From Protopterus annectens (Eukaryota; Chordata; Ceratodontiformes; Protopteridae), in NCBI RefSeq assembly GCF_019279795.1, contig NC_056748.1:608263136-608327135 (forward strand): a stretch of DNA of 64,000 nucleotides, in the 5' to 3' direction. Shown here one piece after another: positions 22,985-35,008 of the stretch. A program made the translations under genes and the position numbers. Under the pieces are notes generated by a model. That model saw only the letters and a program-made list of their open reading frames with translations. It searched no databases and was not told the origin of the DNA. Every line of letters starts with the position of its first letter. Positions within the stretch are counted from its first letter, which is position 1.

Positions 22985-23892
22985 GACTATGAGGACAAGT
23001 GAAGGCACATGCTTTGAGTTTGCTAATTCACCCTTGTGCTTCACTGAGGATGTCTGCTTTACAGAGCACACCTTAGAATTTGCTAGAAAGACTCTAAATT
23101 TTGATGAAGTAACCACACCCTTGGACCTGTATCTTTTAACCACATGCTGCCTACTATCAACATTAGCTTTGGAAGGTGCAAGTAGAAGCATGTATTTCTC
23201 ATTTGTAAGCATGTTTGTGTGCTTCACTGTGAGCTCATGTATTTGACAAATTTTTATGGCCTTATTCAAAGTTAAATCACTGTCTCGAAGCAAAATCTTT
23301 CTCACTGAATTATCTTTAATACCACACACATGCCTGTCTTTTATCAACTCATCCCTTAAATCACCAAATCTAAATGTTTAGCCTTATTTCTCAAGTCAGT
23401 TATATATGCTGCAAACGTTTTACCAGGCTTTTGATCTCTTGTGTAAAATATGTGCCTTTTCATTGTAATATTCATTTGGGGGATACACATTTCTCTAAAT
23501 TTATGTTTTAAGCACTCTGGGTATTCTCTTGTTTCAGCCAGTGCCACTATATGGTGTTTTTCTCCTTCCTCTCCATACACAGCAGGTGCATACACAAATT
23601 AATGTTCTCTTTCAATGGCTTCTGAACCAGGCAAATTAAGCAGAATAAATGCATTTGTACATGCGTCTTTGTCAGAAAATGCAGCCTGTATGAAAATATT
23701 GTACTCTTGCTCAAATATTCTCCAATTTTCTGCAATATTATCAAATACAAGTGGAGCAAGTGTGCAAAATCCTTCTGCTGTGCCAACAAATTATGCTTAA
23801 ACACAATGCAAAATATGGCCATTCTAATTATGTACAAACTTGCACACATACCATTTACTTGTAACAAAATACAAATCCACAATAAACTCTTT
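22985..23892 (-). pseudogene. Gypsy gag matrix/capsid region
   Basis: Gag forms the particle that carries the RNA. Minus-strand blocks in order are APLVFDNIAENWRIFEQEY and DKDACTNAFILLNLPGSEAI (about 23600-23770), VYAPAVYGEEGEKHHIV with PECLKHKFREMCIPQMN (23595-23450), FYTRDQKPGKTFAAYITDL and DRHVCGIKDNSVRKILL (23470-23280), then a basic stretch into the nucleocapsid. These are typical of metazoan Mag/K02A2.6-type gag. Two frame changes are visible near 23370 and 23600. The N-terminus is cut near 23892 by MITE-B. Confidence 0.82.
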
Positions 23893-23901
23893 GAAATAAT
23901 G

Positions 23902-24497
23902 GGGTCTATATTAGAACATCGAAATCTTGAAACTTTGAATGTTCTAATATCAACCCCTGTTCAGTGAACGCTGAAAATAGCGAAGCTGCAGAACACCGAA
24001 TTTTTTCCTAGGGAAAGAATTCGGTTGGCCGTTTCTGTGGCTTCACTGTTTTCAGCACTGTGGGGGAAAGTTACGGGTCGGGTTCAGGTAAGTGTGCGAT
24101 TGTGTGAACGTGAGGGTTAGGGTGCGGGTTAGGTGAGTTAGAGTTAGGGCACGGGTCAGGTAAGTGCGCGATTGCGACAGACATTAGGGTTAGGGTATGA
24201 GTGAGGTGAGTGCGCGATAATGACGGACCTTAGGGTTAGGGTTTGGGTTAAGGTAAGTGGATAGATAGTAGTGTATGTACAGTTTAGTGTAGGGTTAGAT
24301 GTAGGATTTTAAGTGTATGTGTGTAGATTGCTGTTTTTTGGTGTGCTTGTGTTGTGTGTATGTGTTTCGTAACAAGAATTTTTTTCCCTGAGAAAAAATT
24401 TGCTGTTCTGCATGTTCGATATTTTAAGCGTTCGCTGAATAGGGGTTGATATTAGAACATTCAAAGTTTTAAAACTTCGGTGTTCTAATACAGACCC
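23902..24497. mobile_element. MITE-B with telomere-like internal repeats
   Basis: A 596-bp element with inverted termini GGGTCTATATTAGAACATCG and its inverse (TIR about 75 bp, imperfect) and a perfect 9-bp duplication GAAATAATG at 23893-23901 and 24498-24506. Its centre (about 24095-24270) is a degenerate array of roughly 45-58-bp units, each with a TTAGGGTTAGGG core followed by a GGGT..GGT(A/G)AG segment and GCGCGAT. The last unit reads GGACCTTAGGGTTAGGG and GTAAGTGGATAG, nearly the same as the unit of the foldback element at 54464-55084. No ORF. Confidence 0.8.
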
Positions 24498-24506
24498 GAA
24501 ATAATG

Positions 24507-24943
24507 TACTTTGCAAAATATTCTTTGAAATGGCTGTATTTTGCAAAATAACTGCACTGTAATACTGCATAAACTTACGAAAGCTCTGTACACTTCAGAT
24601 ATTTTGAATAACTTTAGTTAATGCAAAAAAGTAGCACATAGTGAAAAAAATATGGTAATTTTCCTTCTTTTATACATGTTATGCAATTCAGATATCATTT
24701 CAACACTTGTGTAATTACTTTGAATACTTTTATCAATATGTCACAGTTTTGGACATTTCGTTTAACTAGGAATTTGTTTTGAGAATTCTGAGTGCTTTGT
24801 TTTATATTCGTTGAGTAAAAAATTATTTAAGTGAGTTTTAGTACCTTGAATTCATTTCTGACCTGTTTTGTGAGTCATTTGAGCAGGAGGGATGATCCTC
24901 TTATATATTCCTCCAACTTTGAGTGCCTCATGGTCTTGACTCT
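24507..24943 (-). other. Gypsy 5' leader
   Basis: Non-coding stretch between the primer-binding site and gag (minus strand). AT-rich, no motif recognised. Confidence 0.5.
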
Positions 24944-24962
24944 GGATCCCATTCTGACACCA
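24944..24962 (-). promoter_or_regulatory. Primer-binding site of the Mag-like Gypsy
   Basis: Immediately inside the 5' LTR the minus strand reads TGGTGTCAGAATGGGATC. The TGGTGTCAG start is complementary to a tRNA 3' end CTGACACCA, as in leucine tRNAs. The primer identity is inferred from that match. Confidence 0.65.
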
Positions 24963-25220
24963 TGTCGCTTGTGTTGTGTAGCTAGTTAAGATGAAGAGTC
25001 TCGGATGTTCATTTATATACTTTATTACATACAAACACATCAGGATTCATAGCAGCAACATAAAATATAACAAATTGACTGACTACTACACATACATACA
25101 TGCTTACACCTCTGCAGCTCACTATAAAATGGCAATCTTGCTTGCAAATGCTCGGTATTTATATATACATGCTAGCTCACTGGAAAGCTTCTTAAAAGTA
25201 AATGCACACTCTGATCTACA
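24963..25220 (-). repeat. 5' LTR of the Mag-like Gypsy
   Basis: 258 bp, starting TGTCGCTTG and ending CTACA on the plus strand. It carries, on the minus strand, a TATA-like TATATATAAATA (25156-25167) and AATAAA (25021-25026), which bracket the likely transcription start and polyadenylation region. Confidence 0.8.
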
Positions 25221-25269
25221 GAAAATATATCACAAAAGGTGAGGAGAAAACACTGACTGGGAAGAATCC

Positions 25270-26220
25270 TACAACTGTTCATCAAAAAGCAGTTCAAGCT
25301 CCAACTCTGGTGCAAGACATAATGCCCAGTAATCTAGAGGAAAAGCATAAGTCAAATGTACTCAGGGCTGATTAAAATAAGCAAAACACTGAAGGAGTAT
25401 ATCAACTCCAATAATAAAAGGCTGTAAAAATGATACAAGTTTTAAACAGATATTCAGATGAGCTGATAAAACTGCACAAATCAGAGACTGAAATGAATTA
25501 AAGGCTGGCTGAATATGAGACTGCTCAAGAGGAGATATTTAAAAAAAATGTAGAATTAGAGGACAGAGCATCTAGGGGAAACCAATGATTTTCTGCTGTA
25601 CCCATGAAACTAGAAGAAACAGACTGTATTAATTTCAGAAAAGCAGAAATAAGTGACTGGGCTGGTATTCCACATCAGGATTTGTTAATTAAAAGGGCAC
25701 ATTGTGTGTATGCTCCAAATCTGGCAATCCTACCAGCAGAAATCATTTCATTCTGACAAAACTGTGGCAGAAGGGCAAAGTACTAAAAGTGGGAGACAGT
25801 AAAGTGTTTGTGAAAAGTGATTACCCACTGTACACCAGGAAGAAGAGGAGTCAATTTATTCTAGCAGTCAGGAAATGCCAAGAAGCAAATGTGACATTCA
25901 AGTTGCTGTACCAAGCTGTTTTCAGAATATATTTTTTCTGTGAGTCAAAATCATTTTTTGATGTAGAACATGCCAAACAGAAAATACAAAAGTTTATCCA
26001 ACAAAAACTGAGGTATCAAATAGAATGTGATTCTGCGTCTTATTCTTCTAATAATAAACCCCATAGAAAGACTATGTCAGTGAAACATTTTAAAATGTTC
26101 CAAAGGAAAATGCTTGAAAGACAGAAAAAAATACAAGAGCAAATGTGGGATTATAAAATAGTAATTAAATATGTGAAAAATGACAGAACAAGAAAACCTG
26201 GAAATATTGGAATTTTTTGA
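25270..26220 (+). pseudogene. L1 copy 2 ORF1
   Basis: Homologous to 3351-4172. The coiled-coil part is broken by stops. An RRM entry block (LEDRAS-type) lies near 25555-25590. The C-terminal half is open as 172 codons (25702-26220), with FVKSDYPLYTRKKRSQF, VTFKLLYQAVFRIYFF and IQKFIQQKL, the RNA-binding C-terminal domain. The protein would bind L1 RNA, but the stops upstream make it inactive. Confidence 0.75.
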
Positions 26221-26452
26221 CTTTGTTAAACTTGTAGAAGACTCCAAAGCATATGCCCTACTTAATGGCATTAATGTTTGGAAGAACATTTAGGAGGGGG
26301 AGAGGAAAGAAAGAGGTAACAGTAACTAAAACAAAATGTTGTTCTTAACAGTATTTTTATAATGGATGAAATACACTGCATGCAATAAACTAAAGCTTTT
26401 CCAGTTATGTTTGTGTGTAATAGGGATACTAAAGTAAACAGGTTCCCCTTAC

Positions 26453-26741
26453 CTCTCAACCCCTTATCACAATAAATCTGGACAATGACTAAAATAATGG
26501 CAGGACAAAGGGCCAAAAATAGGGACATGTTTTAAATATTAATCTTATAAACTTAAAAAGTTGCTAGAATAATAGGATTTATGAAGTATATTAAGTATGA
26601 AGCTCAAATGTACATCATTATTTAATGAGTTCAGTCCTCAGTAAAACACACATTTTATAAGGAACAAACCAAAAATATGATGCAAAATTCTGGACATTCT
26701 GTGAAAATCTGTACAGCTGAGAAGTATTGGTACCTTTATTT
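26453..26741 (-). repeat. R1 repeat copy f, outside the main cluster
   Basis: Inserted in the inter-ORF spacer of L1 copy 2; L1 copy 1 lacks it, so the insertion edges are clear (after TAAACAGGTTCCCC, before TTTATTTTTTTCC). In reverse orientation it matches R1 copy e end to end and begins with TACCAATACTTCTCAGCTGT, showing the TCTCAGC inverted termini. Confidence 0.65.
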
Positions 26742-27559
26742 TTTTCCTACTTCTTTCTTTCTAATTGTTCAGTTTTAAGGAATGTAGGCATTGCAATGTA
26801 AAACAAGAAGAAAGGCTTGGACAAAATAGCATGATATAAAAAAAACTGATATACTTTTTCTTACTTTTGCGTAAGGGAATGACTGGATTAAGGCCTTGGC
26901 TTGATTTAATAACATGTTTTAAGGGGAAACAAATAAATAAAACAACACTCAGTATAATGAAAAGCACACACATTTCACATAACAATATAAAAGACATGTC
27001 AAAGAGCAGTTGTGTATCTGGTTCACAAGTTTCTATGGAGACAACCTGATAAGGCAATAAAACAGAATATTTATTTCTTTCAATGGCTAGGAGATAATGT
27101 TTTGTGAAAACATTTAATGTATTTTTTTACATCTGAGAGAGGCACAAAGATAAGACAAAAACAAACAGCACTTACTGAAAGTAGAAGCACAGGCTGAGTC
27201 ATGCATCTTAGCATGGAAAACAATCATTATTGGTTAATTCAAGCCTGTGATTGTGGCTTTCAGTCTGTGGTAATTGTTATGAGGGTTAAACTTCATTATT
27301 TGAAGATGTACATGGTTTTGTTTGTTGGTATTAATAAGTTCTAGGGTTGTTCTGAGGGTTTTTTTTTCATTTGTTTGTTTTTTTGAGAGCATTCATTAAT
27401 AGATGTGGCATGGCTTCAAATGGATATGACAAGAAACAACTGTAAAAAATCAACTTGCCAAACAGTGTATGCATGTAACACAGAAGCTGAAACTAGACAT
27501 TAAAAAAATGCTGTTACGCTTAACAGGTGGAAATAATAATAACTTCTTATCATAGTGAC

Positions 27560-30500
27560 ACTTTTTATGTTATCTTTAAATGTGAATGGTCTCACAGATA
27601 TATGCAAAGAAAAAAGAGCAGTGAACTATATTAAAAAATGCAGAATGCAAATAGCAATGCTACAGGAGACACGTTTGGAAAGTAATGAGCATGTGAATTT
27701 GATAAAGAAAGGATTTTAGGATTTTTTTTAGTGGAATATCTGAAACAAAGAAAAAGGGGAGCACTTATATTAATTGCAAGATGAGCTCCAATAGTGATAA
27801 AAGAGGAAAAATGATATTGGTATATTTTTACTACTAAGGGGGGGAGATTATGTTAGCATGTATTTATGTTCCACCTAAAACTGCTACAATGGAGCTTAAG
27901 AAACTCCTGAGAGAAATAAGCAGCTTTGAGCAGGGAATATTACATATTGGTGGGGACTGGAATTTGATTTTCATCAGTGAGGATGTATCTGGGGGACTAG
28001 ATGGGAAAAGCTAACAAAAGAGGGTAGATTTTTGAAGAAAATTTTGAAAATATTTGGTATGGAAGATGGGAAATCAGTAGCAGGATTTCAGAGATAATTT
28101 ACATAGTACAAAACCTGGGCTAGGCTAGACAAAATTTATATTTCACAGGAGCATGTGCATTTAATTGAAAGTTTTGATATGCATTCCATAAGTATTTCAG
28201 ATCACGAATCAATAATAACTAAAATAAAAATGCAGGCTAATAAAATAAAAATGAGACACTGGCTCTTCCCCACCTATCTGTTAAAAAAAAAGAAATTTAA
28301 GGAATGGGTATTGGAAATTATTCGGGAGTTATTAGAGAAGATAGAAATGTCTTCTGAAAATATAGGTAGGGAGTGGGATAAAATTAAAGTGGATTCTAAA
28401 AACTGGGTAGAAATAAAAGAAAAAGAGATATGGTTAAGAAGTAACAAGAATTATTTAGAGGGACTGACAAAGGTTAAAGTATTGCAGAATAGGGAGAATC
28501 TCACAGAACAAGAAGAGGTACAATTGCAGAGTGCCAAGAGAAAATAAGGCATTACCTTGATAATATGCACAAGTTTAGAAAGACTGCTGTTAAGCAACTA
28601 CTTTTTGATAATAAACCCACAACACAAAAACATTTAGCACCATGGCTCCGGCAACAGAAATTATAGGGGGTGTTGCCATGTTTAGGGAGCCTATAAGAAG
28701 GAAAATAACCAGAGATCCCATACAGGTATCAGAAATATTTTGAAAGTTTTATGAAAATCTATATAAAGCAGAGAAATGTGGAAATCAAGAAAAATGCAAT
28801 GGAAATGTTTATGGAACAAATAAATATGCCAAGGTTAGAGGAAGATGAGACTCAATTACTAACAGTTAAGATGGGAGGAGAAGAAATAAAGATGATAATG
28901 TATAATCAAATCTATAGGAAGCCTCCAGGAATAAGTAGTATTCCTGTAGAAGTCTGGAAGCTAGAAGGGAAGAAAGTGATAAAGATCTGGAAGGTTATAA
29001 CAGCATTTTAAAAGGAGGAGAAGCATCAACATCCAGGAAGAAAGTTGTGGTGGCTGTAATACCTAAACATGGAAAAGACCGTTCAGATCCAGATTTATTT
29101 AGGCCTATTTCAATTCTAAATCATGATTATAAAGTGCTTATGTCTATAATGGCTAAAAGAATGGCAGAGATTATGCCAAAATTGATTGATATTGATCCAA
29201 GTGGTTTTGTGGAGGGGAAGCAAACATTTTACAACATTAATAGAACAACAATGGTCTAGAGGAAAGCAGAATGTAAGAAAATACCACTGTTGTTGGCTGG
29301 TCTTGATGCAGAGAAAGGATTCATCAGAGTAAACTGGGGTTTTATGAGTATGGCAATGGAAGCATTTGTATTCCCCTAACACAGTAATAAAGTTAATTAG
29401 GATGACACATAAAGAATTGGAGGTGAAAAATTAAAGTGGGGGAGGTCCTCTCTGATACGTGCTGTTTGAACAGAGAAAACAGGCAGTGGTGTCCTCTTTC
29501 CCTTTGTTATTTGCATTATATTTAGAACCACTGGCAAAGAAAATAAGGGACTCAGAAATTCAGGGATATAATTGGTATGGTAATCAAGAAAGTTGGCTTT
29601 ATTTACAGATGATATTACCTGATAAAACCAGAAAAGGACATATCTGTGTTGTGGGACATTCTGAGACAATTTCAAGTATTTTCAGGATAAAAAAATAATG
29701 AAGATAAAACAAAGGTAATAGCTTTAAACTGAATACCCACACACAAATTGGCTCAGCAATACCCATATTTATGGGGACATGATAAAATTAAGTACTTAGG
29801 AATATAGGTTAAAATGATTTTGTTATGGCAGGTAAGCTATGTGGGAAGAGACTAAACAAAAGATAATACAAAAACTGAGAAACGTGAAGCTCTGTTTTAT
29901 AGATATGGATAACAAGGTACAAGCAGTGAAACTGTTTTTAATCCATTTAGTTTTACACACAGGTCAGGCATATTTTTATCAACAAGTGGAGAAGTTGTGG
30001 ATAGCAATTAATAAAGAGTTTAAGGATTTTATCTGGGAAAGGAACTTGGCAATAGTCAAGTAGGATAAGTTGATCCTTTCAGTGAAACAAGGTGGTTTGG
30101 GATTAGCTGATTTGAAGGGGTATTTCAAAGCTACACAGTTAAGGATCCTGTACATAGCATAAGCAGAAAGCTATAATTCAAAGTGGAGTTTGATAATGAT
30201 GAAATGGAGGAAAGCTAAGGAAATAAGGAGAGCCTGGGATTTTGGATGCAGATCCATAAGGAGAATAACAATACCCATACACAATATTATATTATAGTCA
30301 TAAAGTAGTAGAAAGTACTCTAAGAACTAAGCCAATGTGGAATGGAGGAATGAGATTCTGTCAATAGGAATGACTCGAATTATGGGTACAGAAATTAGGC
30401 TGGAGGGTGTTGGAATTTACAGAGAAAACTGGGAAAGGAACCAAAGTATTGGGAACAAATAATTAGAGAGGGAAAGGTAATAGAATGGGGAAAGGCCAAT

Positions 30501-31190
30501 AATATATTTGGACTGCAGGCTACAGACTGCCTTCCCTACCAAGGAATGATATCAGAGTATAGACAAAGACAAAGGAATAGGGTGATCCTAAGTGAAAGGT
30601 CATCACTGGTAGAGTTTTTAGCAAAAGCTAGAACAAAAGCTGCTGTTAAAAATGGATAATAAAAATTGATAATTGGTAGGACATAAAATATTGCATGATA
30701 AGTATATGAATCATGAAAAATAAAACTTTAGCGCAAACCAAAAAACAAAAAAGAAAAGTGGTATCAACAAATCACGCCAGTCAATTGTAAAATCCCAGAT
30801 GCTTTACTTTGTTAGCGCTTTCATGCAAAACATTGAATGCACTAACAAAGTAAAGTATATGAATCAATCAGAGGAGATTAGAAAGTATTGGAAGAAAGAC
30901 TGGATAAGCAATTCATAAAAAACAATGGGAAGATATATTTATGACTCCAAAATATGCAAGAAAGTCTAGAAGATTTAGGATTTTTGATTGTAAGTGTTTG
31001 CATAGGTATTTTTATACCCCAAGCAGACTCCAAATAATTTTTCCTCATGGGATTGCAAATGTTGAAGGAGTGATGGGGAAGAAAGAGGTAACTGGGAACA
31101 TATTTTTTGGGAGTGTACTGATTTGGCAGATGTTAAAAATTCCCTGTAGACTACTATGTCAGAAATACTCCATGCGCACATAGGTGTAAC
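27560..31190 (+). pseudogene. L1 copy 2 ORF2 (endonuclease and RT)
   Basis: Endonuclease: LQETRLESNEHVNLIKK-type block near 27650-27715 and SISDHESIITKIK (28180-28225). Linker: EIWLRSNKNYLEGLTKVKV (28425). RT: IPKHGKDRSDPDLFRPISIL (29060-29119) and SGFVEGKQTFYNINR, followed by LAGLDAEKGFIRVNWGF (motif A, 29290-29345), FALYLEPLAKKIRD, and motif C as LALFTDDIT in a shifted frame near 29590. The distal region runs to about 31190. Many stops. A 139-bp insertion lies at 30714-30852. The motif order and linker are those of vertebrate L1. Confidence 0.82.
30714..30852 (-). mobile_element. 139-bp retro-insertion with hairpin, inside L1 ORF2
   Basis: Flanked by 14-bp direct repeats AAGTATATGAATCA (30700-30713 and 30853-30866). 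It contains an 18-bp inverted repeat ACTTTGTTAG(C/T)GC.TTCA around a 10-base loop (about 30807-30852) and an A-rich stretch at 30740-30762. Long target duplications imply LINE-type mobilisation. On the minus strand the order hairpin, then a T-rich tail resembles the 9434-9537 insert in general layout. Family uncertain. Confidence 0.6.
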
Positions 31191-31655
31191 TAAGAAAATT
31201 ATTTTTTTGACCTATGATACAGAATTAGAATCGCCTGGACATAGTAAGGCCTTGCTGAGTTTAATTCTGGTGACTGCCAAAAAAGTAATTACTGGAACAT
31301 GGAAATCAAAGTTTAAACAAATCATACTAGAAGTAGTGAATATAGTAAGAGATAAAGGAACTGGAACTGGGATCTTTAGAAAAGGGTAGGGGCAAATTAC
31401 ATAGAAAAAATGGGAATTGTGGGAACAATACATGCAGAATAATGATTTGGAGGAAGAATGAGGCTTAATGGAAGGCAGGAACTAAATGATCTTTGTAATG
31501 TTCAAATGACAATGACTTTATAGTAGATTATATGTGATGCATGATGTTTACAAATTAAAATATGTCAATATGGTTTGTTTTAATTTATATAAATGTATGA
31601 TTGCCTATGTCATAAGTGATAATTCAGTAAAGATGCTTCTTATTTAAAAAAAAAA

Positions 31656-32460
31656 AACAGTACCAGTGGCCGTAGTCCTGGACGTAGTATCAGCAAAGTC
31701 ATGCACACTGTAAACAACGAGTAGTGACTTGTACAATACAATAAACTAAATGATTTAAAGCAAGTTTTCCTCACAAGAAGAAAATGCAGACAAAAGATTC
31801 CTCATACTTTCACAATTAGTCAGACTAAACTTTAACATATGGGCCCGACAATTCATAATTCTAAAAATCAAAGTTTCAGAAGCATACACTTTTTCACCAA
31901 AACGTATCAAAAATCTTTCCATCCTTGTCAGAAAAAGTAGGATTGGAATTAACTAAATGTTTAGTAACAGCAGAATTAACTAAAGCCATAGCTAATGGGT
32001 CAGGTTTAGGAAGATTATAAAAACTTAAAACATCCAAGAATATTATACATTCTTTCTGCTGTTTTAAGGGCAGCTGGCTATCAGGAAAACTGCAGACAGT
32101 GACACCCACATCCTCCAAAGCTGACAGAACTGGATGAATGGGTGAAGGTACTGGAAATTCCTTCTGTAACAGCTCATAGTATTTTCTTAGTGACTGAGAT
32201 CCCAGAGCTTTCATTCCACTGAAAACACTGGCATGTTCTGGACATAATCTCAGAGAAAGGGAGCCCCCACAGGGAGAATTAGAAAGCGATCTCTGAGTCT
32301 GAATCAGAAATTTGAGGAATAATCTTGTACCCATCCCTTCACCTTCCTGTCTAAATTCAGAATTTTGAATCTCTTCAGGAAAAGAGATACTCAATACCAG
32401 AAACTCCCTTATAAGAAGGATCAGTAGCCTGATTTAAACCCAGAGCCAGTCCCAGTAAAC
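31656..32460 (-). pseudogene. DIRS-type gag remnant
   Basis: The minus strand encodes a 166-codon frame (32394-31894) with LRKYYELLQKEFPVPSPIHP, VLSALEDVGV and DPLAMALVNSAVTKHLVNSN. Further on (to about 31665) come pieces including DFADTTSRTTATG. The same order (RYYN..., PIMPALQDVLNAAG, DCADTASRTIVTAAV) occurs at 43590-44240. These blocks look like the gag-like ORF of vertebrate DIRS elements. That assignment rests on recognition of the layout, so confidence is moderate. The L1 poly(A) end abuts it at 31655. Confidence 0.6.
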
Positions 32461-33199
32461 TACTCCTTCTAACGAAATGTGAGAAGAAGTAGATACGTGT
32501 TTAGGTTTTCTGTTTCTTTTTGCCAGGAAAAATGTGGCCAACAGTGTTATTAATGGCAGTAGCAGCTTTCCCCAAGGATAGGCACAACATTCTGGCAAAA
32601 CAGGGGAGCCTTCCCTGTTCCCCAGGACTGGCAACATTGGCTATCCCATGCCCATTGATGGAACCCCAACAGCTGCAGAGGATGTGGCTAACCCCTGGTC
32701 CATAGTGGCTGTAGGTACTATACCAGAGGGATCCAGGGTAAAACATGAGTGGTCTAAGGTACAACTAATGGTCACAGCAAAGCCCCCCTCCTATGGCTGA
32801 GGCAAAACATTAGACTACTGCAGTTTGCTTAACTTATTTTTTTGTGACTGGAAGAAGGACCAACTGTGGGAGCAATGGTTTGTTCCATGGTCAAGTAAAA
32901 AATGGTGCCTCTTTCCCAGGGAAAACAAGCGGCAAACTTGGATCACTCCTTTTGGCATCTCCCTGAATCATTTTACCTCTTTCATCAAAATAATTGAGAA
33001 TCCAAAGTTTTTAAAAGCAACATTTTTCAAATAAAAATATGGGACAGTGATGATAAGTACCTTTAAAGTCTAATGTTACCTTAATAATGTAATAATAATG
33101 TTACCACCTACCTAAACCACAGAGGCCTCCTAAATGTTATATAAGAAACAAATGCCCTGAGCAGCCTCACACTCAATTCAGGCAGCACTCACCATGAAA
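32461..33199. other. Unassigned stretch
   Basis: Minus-strand frames of 67-87 codons at 32434-32764 could be the N-terminal part of the neighbouring DIRS gag, but I see no motif. Nothing else recognised. Confidence 0.4.
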
Positions 33200-33229
33200 C
33201 AAACACCTGAGCCTGTCAGTGTCTCAAAT

Positions 33230-34010
33230 TAGATGTCCATAATGCAAAATTCCACACAATCCATGGGATGACAGTTGCAGTCCTCAGTTATTTTGTACAA
33301 ACCCCATTTTGAGGCTAATACTGAAAAGCCTCTGCAGGGGTTTTGACGTGTTATACTTTGGGTTGATCAATAGGTATCTTGGTAAGTTATCTGGCCTCCT
33401 AGAAGCAGTGTCTTTGGACTTGGATAGATCATTTAAGACTTGTTCTTGAAGATTTGTGGGGTGGTGTGGACATTAACAAGAGGTCTGGACAAGACAGGGG
33501 TGAAATTGGAGCTAAGTTTATCTTCTAACAGAAAAGCTATGTTTTCAGGCTTAGCATAGGTGATGTTGTTTATTATTAGCTGGGTGCAATGTTGAACATT
33601 ATTTCTGAGGTTTCTAACATAGGCCTGTGTTAATATTTATATCTTGTATCTAGCTCTGGTTGATTTAATCATGGTCAAAAGTTCTCTGTTAGCCTTAGCA
33701 AGAACATTTATGGCATTTGCAGAATCATTTGGTTTTACATGCAGTGAACTTCTTCCTTTTATTGTACAACCTGTTTATATTAGGGCTCCATCATAAGGGA
33801 TTATTTTGTAACTTGTCATATTTATTTCAGAGAGTGATAGATGCCTCTCTGCAGGTATTTATACGTTAATAGAATTTGACAGCAAATAATTCCACATTTT
33901 TAGTGGGGTCCTCAGTGTGGAAGTGAAAGTTGAAATTTTCCAGGTGATCACTCATTTTTAACTCATTACATCCAAGTGAAGCCTCCAGGTGCATCTGCAG
34001 TTAACTTCTA
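33230..34010 (-). pseudogene. CR1 linker/RT N-terminal fragment, inverted part
   Basis: Reading minus: NELLTMIKSTRARYK, ILTQAYVRNLRNNVQ, YAKPENIAFLLEDKLSSNFT and PVLSRP, which align block for block with the CR1-C linker (SLIKSSKASYENK, AFYSYVKNLNG, DIANILADRFSANFT). A short RTATVIPW piece near 33270 is the first RT block. No long open frame. Confidence 0.65.
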
Positions 34011-34569
34011 CTGACACCTCTAAGTATCAAGTAATGCTTGCTTATATCTGCATCAATAATTCCAAAATCATGCTATATACAAGGTTTTCAAAGAGTTCAT
34101 CTTAAAGCTTACACAATAGCAAATTCAACTACATTAATATTTGACCTCTGTCTAGTGCAGGTAAATAGATATTAAGTGTTGTTTACGATACTAAATCACA
34201 TAAATATAATTTTCACATTTTTCTAAACATCTCAACAACCAGGTAACACAGGCAAAACTACTTAACCTCATATGAAAGCTCTCAGATAGATGAATAAAAT
34301 GCTGCTGACAGTATGTGTGTAACTTGAGTAGTTGCTGCGATATTGTAATTTGTTTACAAAATATTACAAATGTAATAGTTACTGTGTTTACTGTGGCTTA
34401 TAAAATTTGGTTTAAGACCTAGAACTTAAATAATACTACCACTATAAAAATTGTTTGTGCTGAAGAATTTGCCATTTATACTTCTTTCATAATCCCTATG
34501 GATCCAGAGATATGAACATTTGTTTGAAATGAAAGAAAATTCAAGGTCTTCAGCAGCTACCCTGTGTGG
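34011..34569. other. Unassigned stretch inside the old CR1
   Basis: AT-rich; by position it should be CR1 linker or unrelated insertion, but I see no similarity. Confidence 0.35.
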
Positions 34570-35008
34570 ATCCGCTGAAATCACTGTCACTTTATTCTGT
34601 TTCATACAGACTACTCAGAGGCAATCTCTGCCTTGCATATAAGGTGATCTCTGACCCCGCTTTATTGGAAATGCTGCATATCCACAAGTAAATGGCACGT
34701 GTTACTCGCTTTAAGACCTATGTGACATCAATAGAACCTTCTGGAGGGACAGATTTGTCTCCCAGAGGTTACCACACCTTTGGAATAGACTCCCACTTCA
34801 CATCAAACAGAGCACCTCATTGGCCCTCTTCAAACACAGTCTGGACGATTGAATGGGTAACTGTAAATTCACTCTGGGGGTCCCACCTGTGTCTCTCTTG
34901 CACAGGGGCAATAGGTGCTGGTCATGGTAACAAGGTAAAATGTGGCTAGGATTTTAAGGGCCCTCAGGCCATTAGCCTAGTAACTTCCTATGATCCTATG
35001 ATCCTACG
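34570..35008 (+). mobile_element. CR1 3' end fragment inserted in the older CR1
   Basis: Encodes a decayed RT C-terminus (YRLLRGNLCLAYKVISDP-like, then WRDRFVSQRLPHLWNRLP-like) on the plus strand, followed by a 3' UTR with GGCTAGGATTTTAAGGGCCC and the tail CTATGATCCTATGATCC at 34989-35006. It lies between linker and endonuclease of the inverted CR1 half, so it was inserted later. Confidence 0.75.

Noticed and set aside
24095..24270. Telomere or interstitial telomeric array
   Set aside because: TTAGGG occurs only once or twice per ~50-bp unit inside a MITE with termini and target duplication; it is not a run of telomeric hexamers.
32434..33034. Small frames at 32434-32764 and 32825-33034 as host genes
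   Set aside because: No recognisable domain or splice structure; adjacent to DIRS gag remnants.
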